Shown one piece after another: positions 9,237 to 17,788 of a stretch of 64,000 nucleotides of DNA. Made by a program: the position numbers and the translations under genes. Within the stretch, counting starts at the first letter, position 1. The number at the start of each line of letters is the position of its first letter. This DNA comes from Bacteroidota bacterium (GTDB lineage: Bacteria; Bacteroidota; Bacteroidia; Bacteroidales; B39-G9), in NCBI GenBank assembly GCA_015222055.1, contig JADFUR010000002.1, positions 28,244-92,243 on the forward strand, read 5' to 3'. The notes beneath the pieces are model-generated. The model did not search any database and was not told the origin of the DNA. It worked only from the letters and a program-made list of their open reading frames with translations.

Positions 9237-10190
9237 ATGGAAAAACTTGAATTACACTATTATTTAGAAAATGAATCTCATGCTATGGATGCATTTGTTA
9301 AAAATAAAGCTGAATCAGAAGTTTTAAAGATACTAACTGAGGTTTCTGAACTGCTAGAGTTAGATTTATCTTTTGAATTAGAAGCTATTCAAGAAGGTGG
9401 AATTCGGGAATTTATTAAATTCTTATCTAAGAAAAAGAATAGAAAGAAAATATTACCTATTCTGACATTTATAGGAGGTATCTTATCCGTTGTCATAGCG
9501 GATGTTTCTTCTGATTACTTAAAGAAAGATAAGGAATACGAAAATCTTAAGAAAGAAGAAATTAAGCTCAATATTAGAAAATTAAAACAAGAACTTGAAG
9601 AAGATAACCTTTCTGAAAATGATACAACGGTAATTATTAACAATATTGTTTTAGTATTATCAAATTCAGATAAAGTAAAGTTTCATAAATCTAATTTTTA
9701 TTCAACGTTATTAAAAGAATCAAAGATTGAAAAAATCTCGACTACAGAACTTGATGAAAACTACAATCCTATTTCAAAAGAAAATATAGTATTGCGTGAA
9801 AATTTTAGGTCTTTTATTATTGAGAGTAACAAAGTAGAATCTGAAATAATTGACAACGCAACGATTGAAATTGTTTCGCCCGTATTTAAGGCTGGAAAGA
9901 CTAAGTGGAAAGGTTTTTATGATTCAAGAAGTTTTAGTTTCAGTTTAAATGACCAAGAATTTAAAAAATCCGTTTTGAATAAGGAATATAGTTTTACTAG
10001 TGGAACAATGTTAAAATGTACGTTAGAAGTGGAAAAGGAGATGGATAACGAAGGAGATATAAAAATTACTGGTTATAATGTTTTTGACGTTCAATCGGTT
10101 TTTGAAGGAGAAAGCTTTAAACCTACCAAAAGAGCAAAACGAGAAATTGAAGACAAAAGACAGTTATCTATGAACTTTGAAGATGAATAA
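9237..10190 (+). CDS. Hypothetical protein with one membrane segment, array 1
   Basis: A 317-residue protein of unknown family. An N-terminal soluble part (residues 1-70) leads through a basic stretch (KKKNRKKI) to one membrane segment around 76-94, then a charged coiled-coil-like region (about 98-125) and a C-terminal beta-rich domain. The basic stretch before the helix suggests the N-terminus stays inside. It starts 8 bases after the previous stop and ends 3 bases before the palindromic boundary element at 10193. Probably works with the preceding gene; no function can be assigned. Confidence 0.72.
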   Translation: MEKLELHYYLENESHAMDAFVKNKAESEVLKILTEVSELLELDLSFELEAIQEGGIREFIKFLSKKKNRKKILPILTFIGGILSVVIADVSSDYLKKDKEYENLKKEEIKLNIRKLKQELEEDNLSENDTTVIINNIVLVLSNSDKVKFHKSNFYSTLLKESKIEKISTTELDENYNPISKENIVLRENFRSFIIESNKVESEIIDNATIEIVSPVFKAGKTKWKGFYDSRSFSFSLNDQEFKKSVLNKEYSFTSGTMLKCTLEVEKEMDNEGDIKITGYNVFDVQSVFEGESFKPTKRAKREIEDKRQLSMNFEDE

Positions 10191-10192
10191 AA

Positions 10193-10326
10193 GCCCATAA
10201 CAATGTATAAAAATAATAGCCGATACAGTAGTAAATTCAAGGGTTGCAACCCGCTTAAATTTTCTTGTAGCTTGACAGGAAAGTACCACGCAATCTGCCA
10301 CTACTCATACAATTTACCGTTATGGC
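10193..10326 (+). repeat. Cassette-boundary palindrome F (array 1)
   Basis: A 134-base imperfect palindrome placed right after the ORF stop. Ends are GCCCATAAC and GTTATGGC; the next inner arms hold TGTAT/ATACA; the apex is AAATTCAAG-GGTTGCAACC-CGCTTAAATTT (10233-10262). The overall plan (short outer core arms, interrupted stem, long apex) recalls attC sites of integron cassettes, although the cores do not fit RYYYAAC/GTTRRRY exactly. The apical GTTGCAAC recurs in the array 2 element at 48444-48582. Confidence 0.7.
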
Positions 10327-10388
10327 CAATGCAAGAATTGATCCCTCACTGTCAAAAGATTAAAATAATTGACAATTGAATATTTTAG

Positions 10389-10442
10389 TGTCAATATTTG
10401 ACAAATATTTCGAACAGTGTCAAATATTCCCTATATTTGACA
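10389..10442 (+). promoter_or_regulatory. Twin operator-like palindromes before the first fic gene
   Basis: TGTCAATATTTGACA (10389-10403) and a perfect 10-base inverted repeat TGTCAAATAT-N5-ATATTTGACA (10418-10442) lie 13 bases before the fic start. Further TGTCAA/TTGACA half-sites occur from about 10350. The arrangement is typical of a repressor operator overlapping a promoter. The Fic protein has a winged-helix-like tail, so it may regulate itself. Confidence 0.7.
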
Positions 10443-10455
10443 AAAAGATAATTTA

Positions 10456-11574
10456 ATGTCAAAACAATTTAAATACGATAGAAATATTCCTTTCGACAAC
10501 TTGCCATTGTTGCCTCCTCCAGATGAGAATATTATTACAATTGAGGTGCTTAAATCATTAAATGATGCAAATAAAGCTCTTGCTGAATTGAAAGGACTTG
10601 CAAGAATGCTTCCGAATCAAGCAATGTTAGTTAATACAATTTCATTAAGAGAGGCAAAAGCTAGTACTGAAATTGAAAATATTTTCACAACAGATGATGA
10701 ATTATACAAATCATTAACTCTAAATAGTCAGGAATTAAAAGGAAATGCTAAAGAAGTGCTTTTTTATCGTCAAGCATTATGGACTGGGGTCAAAAATTTA
10801 GAAGCCAATAAACAGATAGATAGTGATGTAATTATAAAAATTTATAGAGAAATTAAGCAGGTAAATGATGGGATAAGACCTTCTCAAACAGCAACAGTCG
10901 TAAAAAAAAGAGACCGTGGTTTACTGGGAGGAACAGTTGTTTATACGCCACCAAGAGGAATAAAAATAATAAAAGCTAAACTCAACAATTTATTTGACTA
11001 TATAAACGATGATGAAACATATGATTACGATCCTCTAATTAAATTAGCTATTTCTCATTATCAGTTTGAAGCAATACATCCATTTCGTGATGGAAATGGA
11101 AGAACAGGCAGAATATTAAGTATATTAATGTTAATTCAGAAAGGATTGTTAGAATTTCCGATTTTATATCTTAGTGCCTTTATTATTAAGGAAAAGGATG
11201 ATTACTACAATTTATTAAATTCCGTTACTACTCGAAATAATTGGAAAGCTTGGATAATTTATATGCTTAAGGCTGTAGAACAAACATCACTGTACACAAT
11301 AAATAAAATTGAAGAAATAGATAACCTATTTAATACAACTCTTGAATTAATATCAAACAAGTTACCACATATAAGGAAAGAAACTGTAGAATTATTATTT
11401 GAACAACCTTATATAAGTCCAAAACGACTGATTGATAACAATATAAAGAGCTTAAATACAGCAAAAAAATATCTTAACCAAATGGAATTACTTGGTATTG
11501 TAAGTTCTACTAAAATTGGAAAAGAGATTGTTTATTTAAATATAGATTTATATAACTTATTATCTCAAGATTAA
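10456..11574 (+). CDS. Fic family protein with C-terminal winged-helix-like region
   Basis: A 372-residue Fic-domain protein. The catalytic loop HPFRDGNGRTGR begins at H208, so AMP transfer (or another nucleotidyl transfer) to a hydroxyl side chain is expected. The N-terminal inhibitory helix motif [ST]xxxE[GN] is present as STEIEN (residues 70-75, E74 the inhibitory glutamate), so activity is normally self-restrained and no separate antitoxin is needed. The tail (about 300-370) looks like a winged helix. Strong inverted repeats sit just before the start. It is enclosed by boundary elements at 10193 and 11584. Such proteins are frequent in mobile islands; target unknown. Confidence 0.93.
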   Translation: MSKQFKYDRNIPFDNLPLLPPPDENIITIEVLKSLNDANKALAELKGLARMLPNQAMLVNTISLREAKASTEIENIFTTDDELYKSLTLNSQELKGNAKEVLFYRQALWTGVKNLEANKQIDSDVIIKIYREIKQVNDGIRPSQTATVVKKRDRGLLGGTVVYTPPRGIKIIKAKLNNLFDYINDDETYDYDPLIKLAISHYQFEAIHPFRDGNGRTGRILSILMLIQKGLLEFPILYLSAFIIKEKDDYYNLLNSVTTRNNWKAWIIYMLKAVEQTSLYTINKIEEIDNLFNTTLELISNKLPHIRKETVELLFEQPYISPKRLIDNNIKSLNTAKKYLNQMELLGIVSSTKIGKEIVYLNIDLYNLLSQD

Positions 11575-11583
11575 CGAAGCAAA

Positions 11584-11796
11584 GGCCATAACACCCAAGA
11601 ATATAAAAACCCTATAGAGCAAGGTATGCTAAAACTTTTATATTATTTTGAACTAATACTCTTATTAAGCTCAATTCCTGCTTTTTAACATCTACAATAA
11701 TTCCCAAAACTGTTCATTTTTTTATAAATTTATTTTTTTATTTGTTGTGATATAGGAGAAATAAACGGAATAGTCCGTTTATTTAATTGTTATAGC
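11584..11796 (+). repeat. Cassette-boundary element G (array 1), full-length copy
   Basis: Begins 9 bases after the fic stop with ggccataac and ends with aattgttatagc. Its left block (11584-11630) matches 13884-13930, including ATAGAGCAAGGTATGCT versus ATAGAGCAAGGTCTGCT. Its right block (11660-11796) is nearly identical to 8611-8748, including the ATAAACGGA/TCCGTTTAT hairpin. It is thus the composite form, of which the other two are partial. No coding content. Confidence 0.7.
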
Positions 11797-11838
11797 TTAT
11801 TGGCATAGAACGAACTATAGCATATTAATTTAAAGTTT

Positions 11839-12441
11839 ATGATATTGATATTAAGAAGAACCATGTTGGTTTTAGTCTATGTTTTGATTAGTCACTCATT
11901 ATATTCACAGTATGGAGTAAAACTGGATAAGAATTTAAAGATTGATACCATACGTGTTTGGATTAATTATCCACAATCCTTTGAAAGAGAACAAGTGGTT
12001 AAATATGATTCTGCATTTGAAAGAACTATTGGTCGATTGAATGCAGAGACATCATTTTATATTGTTTTAGATTCTATAAATTCTTCAAATCGAATTATAA
12101 TGAATATGGAACCAATTAATTACGTCGGTATAAAGAGGAATATCTTTTCAACGTGTTTGAGTCTTGCATTGATTGGTGGACAAGTTTATTTGATAACAAC
12201 ATACGGATGGATAGTTCCTATTTGGCCTATATTATTGCCTGCAACATACAGTGTCGTTAATTTAGAGATTGACCAAGAAATGATTGTTTCAAAGCCAATT
12301 GCTAAGACGAATATTAGTTCGGGCGGATATTTAATAAACAGAGAGAAGCAAACTAAAAGATTTGAGCGAAATTTTGAAAAAGATATTTATAAGTTCTTTA
12401 AAAAAATAGATAAACAGAATGTTAAAAACAACAAGCTATAA
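11839..12441 (+). CDS. Hypothetical exported or membrane protein, array 1
   Basis: A 200-residue protein with an N-terminal hydrophobic signal-like segment (about 4-22, then SQYGVK) and a second hydrophobic stretch around 103-135 that could be one or two membrane passes. The C-terminus is basic and ends KKIDKQNVKNNK. No family is recognised. It lies between boundary elements G and H, and the terminal core of H overlaps its stop codon. A second ATG at codon 9 (11863) is possible. Confidence 0.65.
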   Translation: MILILRRTMLVLVYVLISHSLYSQYGVKLDKNLKIDTIRVWINYPQSFEREQVVKYDSAFERTIGRLNAETSFYIVLDSINSSNRIIMNMEPINYVGIKRNIFSTCLSLALIGGQVYLITTYGWIVPIWPILLPATYSVVNLEIDQEMIVSKPIAKTNISSGGYLINREKQTKRFERNFEKDIYKFFKKIDKQNVKNNKL

Positions 12442-12563
12442 CACGCAATATGAAAAATTGGGTAGAAAGTGTTAAATATGAACGAATTAACAATAAATAA
12501 ACGATGTGGTAAATTGAAAGATTGGAGTTTCAAAGTGCCCAACATTTCATATTTATGCCGTTT
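12435..12563 (+). repeat. Cassette-boundary palindrome H (array 1)
   Basis: Imperfect palindrome that overlaps the preceding stop codon: GCTATAACACGCAATATGAAA at the left pairs with TTTCATATTTATGCCGTT at the right, with inner AATTGGG/GCCCAACATT arms. The rest of the 340-base gap to 12781 is AT-rich and holds no recognisable gene. Same plan as F and the array 2 element, but diverged in sequence. Confidence 0.6.
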
Positions 12564-12781
12564 GAATTTTTTCTGAAAAGCCACTAAGCTGTCAACTTTA
12601 TAAAAAGATTAAAAGCTATAAGTTAATCCCGAGTTTTCGAAAATAATCATTTAATCTTTAAACGAATAAAAATCAATTTGGATAATGTATTAAGAAATAA
12701 TAACTTAGTAAATATTAGAATAAATGTAATTGTGTTTATATAATTTTTAGTGCTTATTGAAAAAAAAAGATTTCGACAATA

Positions 12782-13878
12782 ATGAAAGCTGATTTTTTTT
12801 GTGAAAAAAATTTAAAAATGGATGAAATCGAGAAAACAAATACAGATTTTTACATCAAAATAGTTGATTTACTAAAAGAAGCGAGAAAATCAGTTGTTAG
12901 AACGGTAAACAAGACAATGGTTTTAACTTATTTTGAAATAGGTAGAATAATTGTTGAAGAAGAACAGAAAGGAAACGCAAGAGCAGAATACGGAAAAGGG
13001 ATATTAAAAGGACTATCAGAAAAATTAACAAGGGAATTCAAAAAAGGTTTTTCGGTTGATAATTTGGAAAATATGCGTAGGTTTTATTTAACTTATTCAA
13101 TATCCGAAAAATCGTCTCGGAAATTAAATGAAAAAAATTCCGAAACAGTGTCTCGGATTTTTAATGAAAAGGATTTTAAATTAACTTGGTCGCATTATAC
13201 TTGTTTTTAATAGGATTAGACAATTTAGAAGAAAGAACATTTTACGAAATATAAGCGTATAACAACAATTGGAGTTTAAGAGAGTTGCGTAGACAATTTG
13301 ATGCAGCTTTATATCAACGATTGGTTTTAAGTCGAGATAAAACAGGCATTAAAGAGTTGACACAGAACGGACAAATATTAGAAATCCCGGAAGATACAGT
13401 AAAAGACCCTTATGTTCTTGAATTTTTAGGCTTGCCGGAAGATAAAAAATACTCTGAAACAGAATTGGAGCAAAAATTAATAGACAAATTAGAACATTTC
13501 CTTCTTGAATTGGGAAAAGGTTTTGCTTTCATTGGCAGACAAGTACGATTTTCATTTGAAGAAGAACATTTTAGAGTTGATTTAGTATTTTATAATCGGA
13601 TATTGCAGTGTTTTGTTTTAATTGACTTGAAAATAGGAAAGTTGACACATCAGGATTTGGGTCAAATGCAAATGTATGTAAACTATTACGATAGGTTTGT
13701 AAAATTAGAACACGAAAACAAAACGATAGGAATTGTATTATGCCGAAAGAAAAATGATGCAATAGTTGAGATTACTTTACCAGAAAATAATGAACAGATT
13801 TTTGCAAGTAAATATTTAACAGTTTTGCCAAGTAAAGAAGAATTAAAAAAATTGATTGAAAATAAAAATGATGATTAA
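12782..13878 (+). pseudogene. DUF1016/YhcG-type PDDEXK nuclease, frameshifted and with a nonsense codon
   Basis: The N-terminal piece (12782-13210) is the DUF1016 N-domain (TYFEIGRIIVEEEQKG, LTREFKKGFSVDNLENMRRF). The C-terminal piece (frame of 13285-13878) is the PDDEXK nuclease domain (FIGRQVRF, FRVDLVFYNR, LIDLKIGKL). Between them the frame changes near 13199, just after SHY. The continuation LFLIGLDNLEERTFYEI then meets a TAA at 13252-13254 where relatives have Glu, and resumes as AYNNNWSLRELRRQFDAA. Two lesions make a full product unlikely. Intact homologues are about 340-370 residues and occur in defence and mobile islands. Confidence 0.88.
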
Positions 13879-13883
13879 TAATA

Positions 13884-13975
13884 AGCACTAACTCTCAAGA
13901 ATATAAAAACCCCCATAGAGCAAGGTCTGCTACAGCGTTTATTTTCGTTTAAGCTAAACCAAAAGTAGCGGATTG
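13884..13975 (+). repeat. Cassette-boundary element I (array 1), left-block copy
   Basis: Starts 5 bases after the broken nuclease gene. GCACTAACTCTCAAGAATAT and the following ATAGAGCAAGGTCTGCT match the left block of element G. CTGCTAC (about 13927) can pair with GTAGCGG (about 13965), giving a decayed hairpin. Marks the end of array 1; the next gene is on the other strand. Confidence 0.55.
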
Positions 13976-13990
13976 TTTGTTTCTTAATTT

Positions 13991-14419
13991 TTAGTCATCA
14001 TCCTCAGTATTTTTCCCATTCAAGCCGTATTGTTCATAAAGGTTTTTTAATGCAACATTATTATCAGAAAATTCAATAAAATGTTTTTTACATCCTTTAC
14101 GTGGGCAGATGCTTACCTGACCGCCCATTTTAATATTAAATGTTACCATGAGAGCACCGCAAGTTTCGCAATTATTTTTACTTGTTATCTGATTTTTGCA
14201 ATGAGGACAGAAAAATTTAACAATTTCATTATCTTGAATAATAATATCTGAAATATGATTGTAGCTGCCGTAAACTGAACTTAATCTAATTATGCCTTTG
14301 TTTTTAGGCGTTTCAATAATTAATTTAATACTTGATTCATTATCCACTAATTTTTCAGAATCCATTATGGATTTTCCACATGAAGAACATTTTAAACTTA
14401 AGCTTATGAAGTTATGCAT
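13991..14419 (-). CDS. Zinc-ribbon-like cysteine-rich protein
   Basis: About 142 residues from the ATG at 14419 (MHNFISLSLKCSSCGKS); an upstream in-frame ATG at 14476 adds a hydrophobic extension that looks non-coding. There are several CxxC-type pairs: CSSCGK, CPHCK with CETCG, and CPRKGC near the end, plus His (KKHF). These would bind one or two zinc ions. No catalytic domain is visible. Zinc ribbons of this kind bind nucleic acids or proteins. It converges on array 1 and is divergent from the transglutaminase gene. Confidence 0.72.
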   Translation of the reverse strand: MHNFISLSLKCSSCGKSIMDSEKLVDNESSIKLIIETPKNKGIIRLSSVYGSYNHISDIIIQDNEIVKFFCPHCKNQITSKNNCETCGALMVTFNIKMGGQVSICPRKGCKKHFIEFSDNNVALKNLYEQYGLNGKNTEDDD

Positions 14420-14556
14420 ATTCTTAAATATTAATTTAATTATTCTAAATATACAATTTTTTGTGAGTGAAAGCAAAGTTTATCTATCTTTTGTTCAGTT
14501 TGTTACTTTATTAAATAAGAAAAAATGTATTTTTGTTTAATTTAAAATTTATTATT

Positions 14557-15591
14557 ATGAGAAAAGCAATTTTGGTTTCTGTCGTTATTTATTTTACAAG
14601 CGTTAGTTTTCTGTTCGCTCAAAAAAATGATTATTCAAATATTGATAATCATGCCAAAAAAGCAAGTAGAAGTAATAGTAGAACAGTAAAAAATTTGTCT
14701 GATTATCTGATAAAACCATCTAAAAATGATTCTGAAAAGGTTAGAGCTTTTTATGTTTGGATAACTGAGAATATTACTTACGATGTAAAAACTTTTTTTA
14801 ATCAAACAAAAAATAAAAAAGTTACTGCTACTGAGGTTTTAACAAAGAGAAAAGCCGTGTGTGAAGGTTATTCGACTTTATTTATGGCTTTGTGTGAAAA
14901 TTCAGGAGTAAAATGTTACATAATACAAGGTTACAGTAAAGGATATGGGTTTGATGCACGGAAAAAATTTACAAGTACAGACCATGCATGGAATATTGTT
15001 TTTGTAAAAAATAATTGGTATTTGATTGATGCTACATGGGGTAGTGGATATATTAACGATAAAAAAAAGTTTGTAAAAAGATTTACTGATTATTTTTTCT
15101 TAACAGAAGCTAATAAGTTTGCTTATACACATCTGCCGTCTGATCCAATGTGGCAGTTATTAGATTGCCCCTTAGCAATAAATGATTTTAAAAAAGATTC
15201 TTTATTTATAGAAGACAAAATTAGCAAAACAGAATTTTGTTTTAATTATAAAGATAGTATTGCAAAACATGAAGCCATGCCAGAAGCAGAAAGAAATCTA
15301 GAATCTGCTGTTCATGCTTATAAGTTTAATCCGGTAAACAAAATTAATTTAGGTTTTGCTTATTTAAACTATGCGTATTATTTATCTACAATTAATCAAG
15401 AATTTCAGGCAGATCAAGACTTTGAAAAATTATTGAAATTAGAATACAAGATTCTAGAATATAATAATAAAGCAGTAAAATATTTATCAAAAACGAATAA
15501 TCAGCAAGCCAAAAATGCCTTACAAATTTGTAAGCAAAACCTAAAGGCTACAAAACATAATATTAATGTTTATAAGCAAAATTTAGAATAA
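14557..15591 (+). CDS. Exported transglutaminase-like (Cys-His-Asp) protein
   Basis: 344 residues from the ATG at 14557, which gives a clean signal peptide (MRKAILVSVVIYFTSVSFLF, then AQ); an upstream frame extension to 14533 lacks ATG. The transglutaminase-like core has the complete triad: C102 in KAVCEGYS, H143 in TDHAWNIV and D158 in YLIDATWG. Such exported proteins act as cysteine proteases or cross-linking/peptide-cyclising enzymes in the periplasm. The C-terminal 140 residues are helical and may be TPR-like. It stands alone between the zinc-ribbon gene and convergent fbp. Confidence 0.88.
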   Translation: MRKAILVSVVIYFTSVSFLFAQKNDYSNIDNHAKKASRSNSRTVKNLSDYLIKPSKNDSEKVRAFYVWITENITYDVKTFFNQTKNKKVTATEVLTKRKAVCEGYSTLFMALCENSGVKCYIIQGYSKGYGFDARKKFTSTDHAWNIVFVKNNWYLIDATWGSGYINDKKKFVKRFTDYFFLTEANKFAYTHLPSDPMWQLLDCPLAINDFKKDSLFIEDKISKTEFCFNYKDSIAKHEAMPEAERNLESAVHAYKFNPVNKINLGFAYLNYAYYLSTINQEFQADQDFEKLLKLEYKILEYNNKAVKYLSKTNNQQAKNALQICKQNLKATKHNINVYKQNLE

Positions 15592-15636
15592 AGCTTAAAG
15601 TTAGTTTACCGGAATTTTTTTTTAACCATCAGAATA

Positions 15637-17613
15637 TTATTCCTCTTTGTAATATTCATTTATTAAGCCCTCGCGATAAGCATAAAGTAACTTTTCCAGT
15701 TCCTTAATTTGTTGTTTAATCTCAATACCAATATCAGTATCCCCAACTTTTTTGCGGATAGCATTTTGTTCTAATATTTTTTGAGACGAGAAAACGTCTT
15801 TATCTTTCTCAATAGCTTCTTTTGTTGAAACAAAAGGTTTATGAGTAACAAGAATTAAACCATAAGAGTTGTAAATAAGAGTACAACCGGCTATTCCTGT
15901 AACAGGCTGATAAGTTTTTGCCAAACCTCCATCAATAACAATTAATTTACCGTTTGCCTTTACGGGATTTTCACCTTTGCAGTATTTAACAGGAATGTGA
16001 CCGTTAACAATATGTGATGTTTCAGGATCAAGATTAAACTCTTTAAGAATTTTGTCAACAGTTTTAACATCATCTCTTAAATCAAAATATGGATTTGGTA
16101 TTTCAATATGAGTTTTTTTATCATTAATAAAATATCTTTCAAAAGTAGCCATTTTTGATTTTCCAAATAATGGAGAATCCGGTCCTGACCATAAATACCA
16201 CATACAATCCATTTCGTAACTACTTGGTATACTGTTGTTTTTATTAAAATAATAACGTCTGGCAATTTGATCTAATTTATCAACAAGTGATTTGCCATAA
16301 TATTCTTTACCTAATATTTTTATTTTTTTGAAAGAGCCGTCTTTGTTTAAAGGGATACATCCATGATAAAGAAGATTAGAGTTGTAAACTAAATACATAC
16401 TTCCTTTATCGAAAATAAATTTAATATGTTTTTGAAGTTTTTCACTATTTAAAAATGAAAATTTTAATCTGTTAATAACTTCATTTTCTTCCTTTGTTAG
16501 CTTGTATGGATCCTTTGGATCAATTGTAGGGAAATTCGTGTCGTTTAGTTTATAAGTTTTGCCATCTAATACAATTGTTCCTTTTTCATAATCAATTTTG
16601 TCTAACAATAGTCTATCATTCATTTCAAATTGAGGATTACGTTTAATAATTTGAGCCTCAAGTTTAAATTGTATTATTGAGATAGCTTTGTGTATTCTAC
16701 TTAGTAAAGCTAATTGTTTTTTTGTGTACTCATAATTACCGGTAAGCTTAGGAAGAAATTGTTCACAGGGATCGTTTTGATATATTTCTAAACTGAAAGT
16801 AGCAAGAGGAAGTGTATTAATACCATAACTCTCCTCAATAGTTCTAAGATTATCGTAACGAGCGGCTATTCGTAAAACCGTAGCAATATATGCTTCGCAA
16901 CCTAAAGCAGCACCCATCCATACAACATCGTGATTTCCCCATTGAATATCTAATGAGTTATGCTCCATAAGTACTTCCATAACTTTTTCGGGACTTTCTC
17001 CACGATCATAAATATCACCAACAATATGTAATCTGTCGATAACCAAATTACGTATTAATGTACATATTGCTATAATAAATTCATTTGCCCTTTTAGTGCT
17101 AATAATTGAATTTATAATACCATTATAGTAGTCTTGTTTATTAACAGTAGATCCTTTTTCGTGAAGCAGTTCTTCAATTACATAAGCAAAGTCTTTCGGA
17201 AGAGATTTTCTTACTTTTGAGCGAGTATATTTTGACGAAACCGATCGACATACTTCAATTAAGCGAAGTAATGTTAACCGAAACCATTCTTCAGGATTTT
17301 GTTCTTCTCTTAAAACAATTTTTAGTTTACGTTTAGGATAAAAAATAAGCGTTGCTAATGATTTTTTTTCTTTTGAACGTATGTTATCTTTAAAAATATC
17401 ATTTATCTTTCTCATTATAACACCAGAAGCATTGTTTAAAATGTGAGTGAATGCTTCATATTCGCCATGAATGTCTGACATATAATGCTCTGTTCCCTTG
17501 GGAAGATTTAATATAGAATATAGGTTTATTATTTCTGTACTTGCCTTTTGTATAGTAGGATAACTTCTTGATAATAGTCCTAAATAGTGTAAATCATTTT
17601 TGTTTAAATCCAT
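15637..17613 (-). CDS. fbp: Fructose-1,6-bisphosphatase class III
   Basis: A 658-residue cytoplasmic enzyme that dephosphorylates fructose-1,6-bisphosphate in gluconeogenesis. It belongs to the large class III type of Firmicutes and Bacteroidota, built on a metallophosphoesterase core. Metal-binding motifs are SDIHGEYEAF (46-55), GDIYDRG (about 199-205) and WGNHDVVWMGA (about 225-235), with a late VNGHIPV motif. Length matches the family. No other gluconeogenic gene adjoins it. It is divergently transcribed from the relA-type gene with a 175-base AT-rich gap. Confidence 0.96.
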   Translation of the reverse strand: MDLNKNDLHYLGLLSRSYPTIQKASTEIINLYSILNLPKGTEHYMSDIHGEYEAFTHILNNASGVIMRKINDIFKDNIRSKEKKSLATLIFYPKRKLKIVLREEQNPEEWFRLTLLRLIEVCRSVSSKYTRSKVRKSLPKDFAYVIEELLHEKGSTVNKQDYYNGIINSIISTKRANEFIIAICTLIRNLVIDRLHIVGDIYDRGESPEKVMEVLMEHNSLDIQWGNHDVVWMGAALGCEAYIATVLRIAARYDNLRTIEESYGINTLPLATFSLEIYQNDPCEQFLPKLTGNYEYTKKQLALLSRIHKAISIIQFKLEAQIIKRNPQFEMNDRLLLDKIDYEKGTIVLDGKTYKLNDTNFPTIDPKDPYKLTKEENEVINRLKFSFLNSEKLQKHIKFIFDKGSMYLVYNSNLLYHGCIPLNKDGSFKKIKILGKEYYGKSLVDKLDQIARRYYFNKNNSIPSSYEMDCMWYLWSGPDSPLFGKSKMATFERYFINDKKTHIEIPNPYFDLRDDVKTVDKILKEFNLDPETSHIVNGHIPVKYCKGENPVKANGKLIVIDGGLAKTYQPVTGIAGCTLIYNSYGLILVTHKPFVSTKEAIEKDKDVFSSQKILEQNAIRKKVGDTDIGIEIKQQIKELEKLLYAYREGLINEYYKEE

Positions 17614-17725
17614 TTCAATAAATTTAATTGTTTTTACTGTACTAAATTAAACAATTAAATTTAATTTATGTAGTATTTATAATATGTTTAAAAAAAGCAA
17701 AATTTATTATTTATTATAGTTTAAA

Positions 17726-17774
17726 AAGTTAAGGAATATTTTTAAATTTTGTGTAAGTTTAAGGAAATATTTTA
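17726..17774 (+). promoter_or_regulatory. Direct repeat upstream of the relA-type gene
   Basis: AAGTTAAGGAATATTTTTA (17726-17744) and AAGTTTAAGGAAATATTTTA (17755-17774) are near copies 29 bases apart, the second ending 14 bases before the start codon. Could be a tandem regulator site or a simple local duplication. Confidence 0.35.
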
Positions 17775-17788
17775 TTAAAAATGAATTA

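Noticed and set aside
12387..12584. 65-residue minus-strand ORF
   Set aside because: It lies across boundary palindrome H and the end of a real gene on the other strand.
13285..13878. Separate intact gene for the C-terminal half of the DUF1016 protein
   Set aside because: The TTG at 13285 lies inside conserved family sequence (LRELRRQF), and upstream codons in this frame continue the family match up to the TAA at 13252; it is one broken gene.
8584..13975. Classical integron attC array
   Set aside because: The terminal cores do not match RYYYAAC/GTTRRRY consistently and no integrase or attI is in the window; kept only as integron-like.
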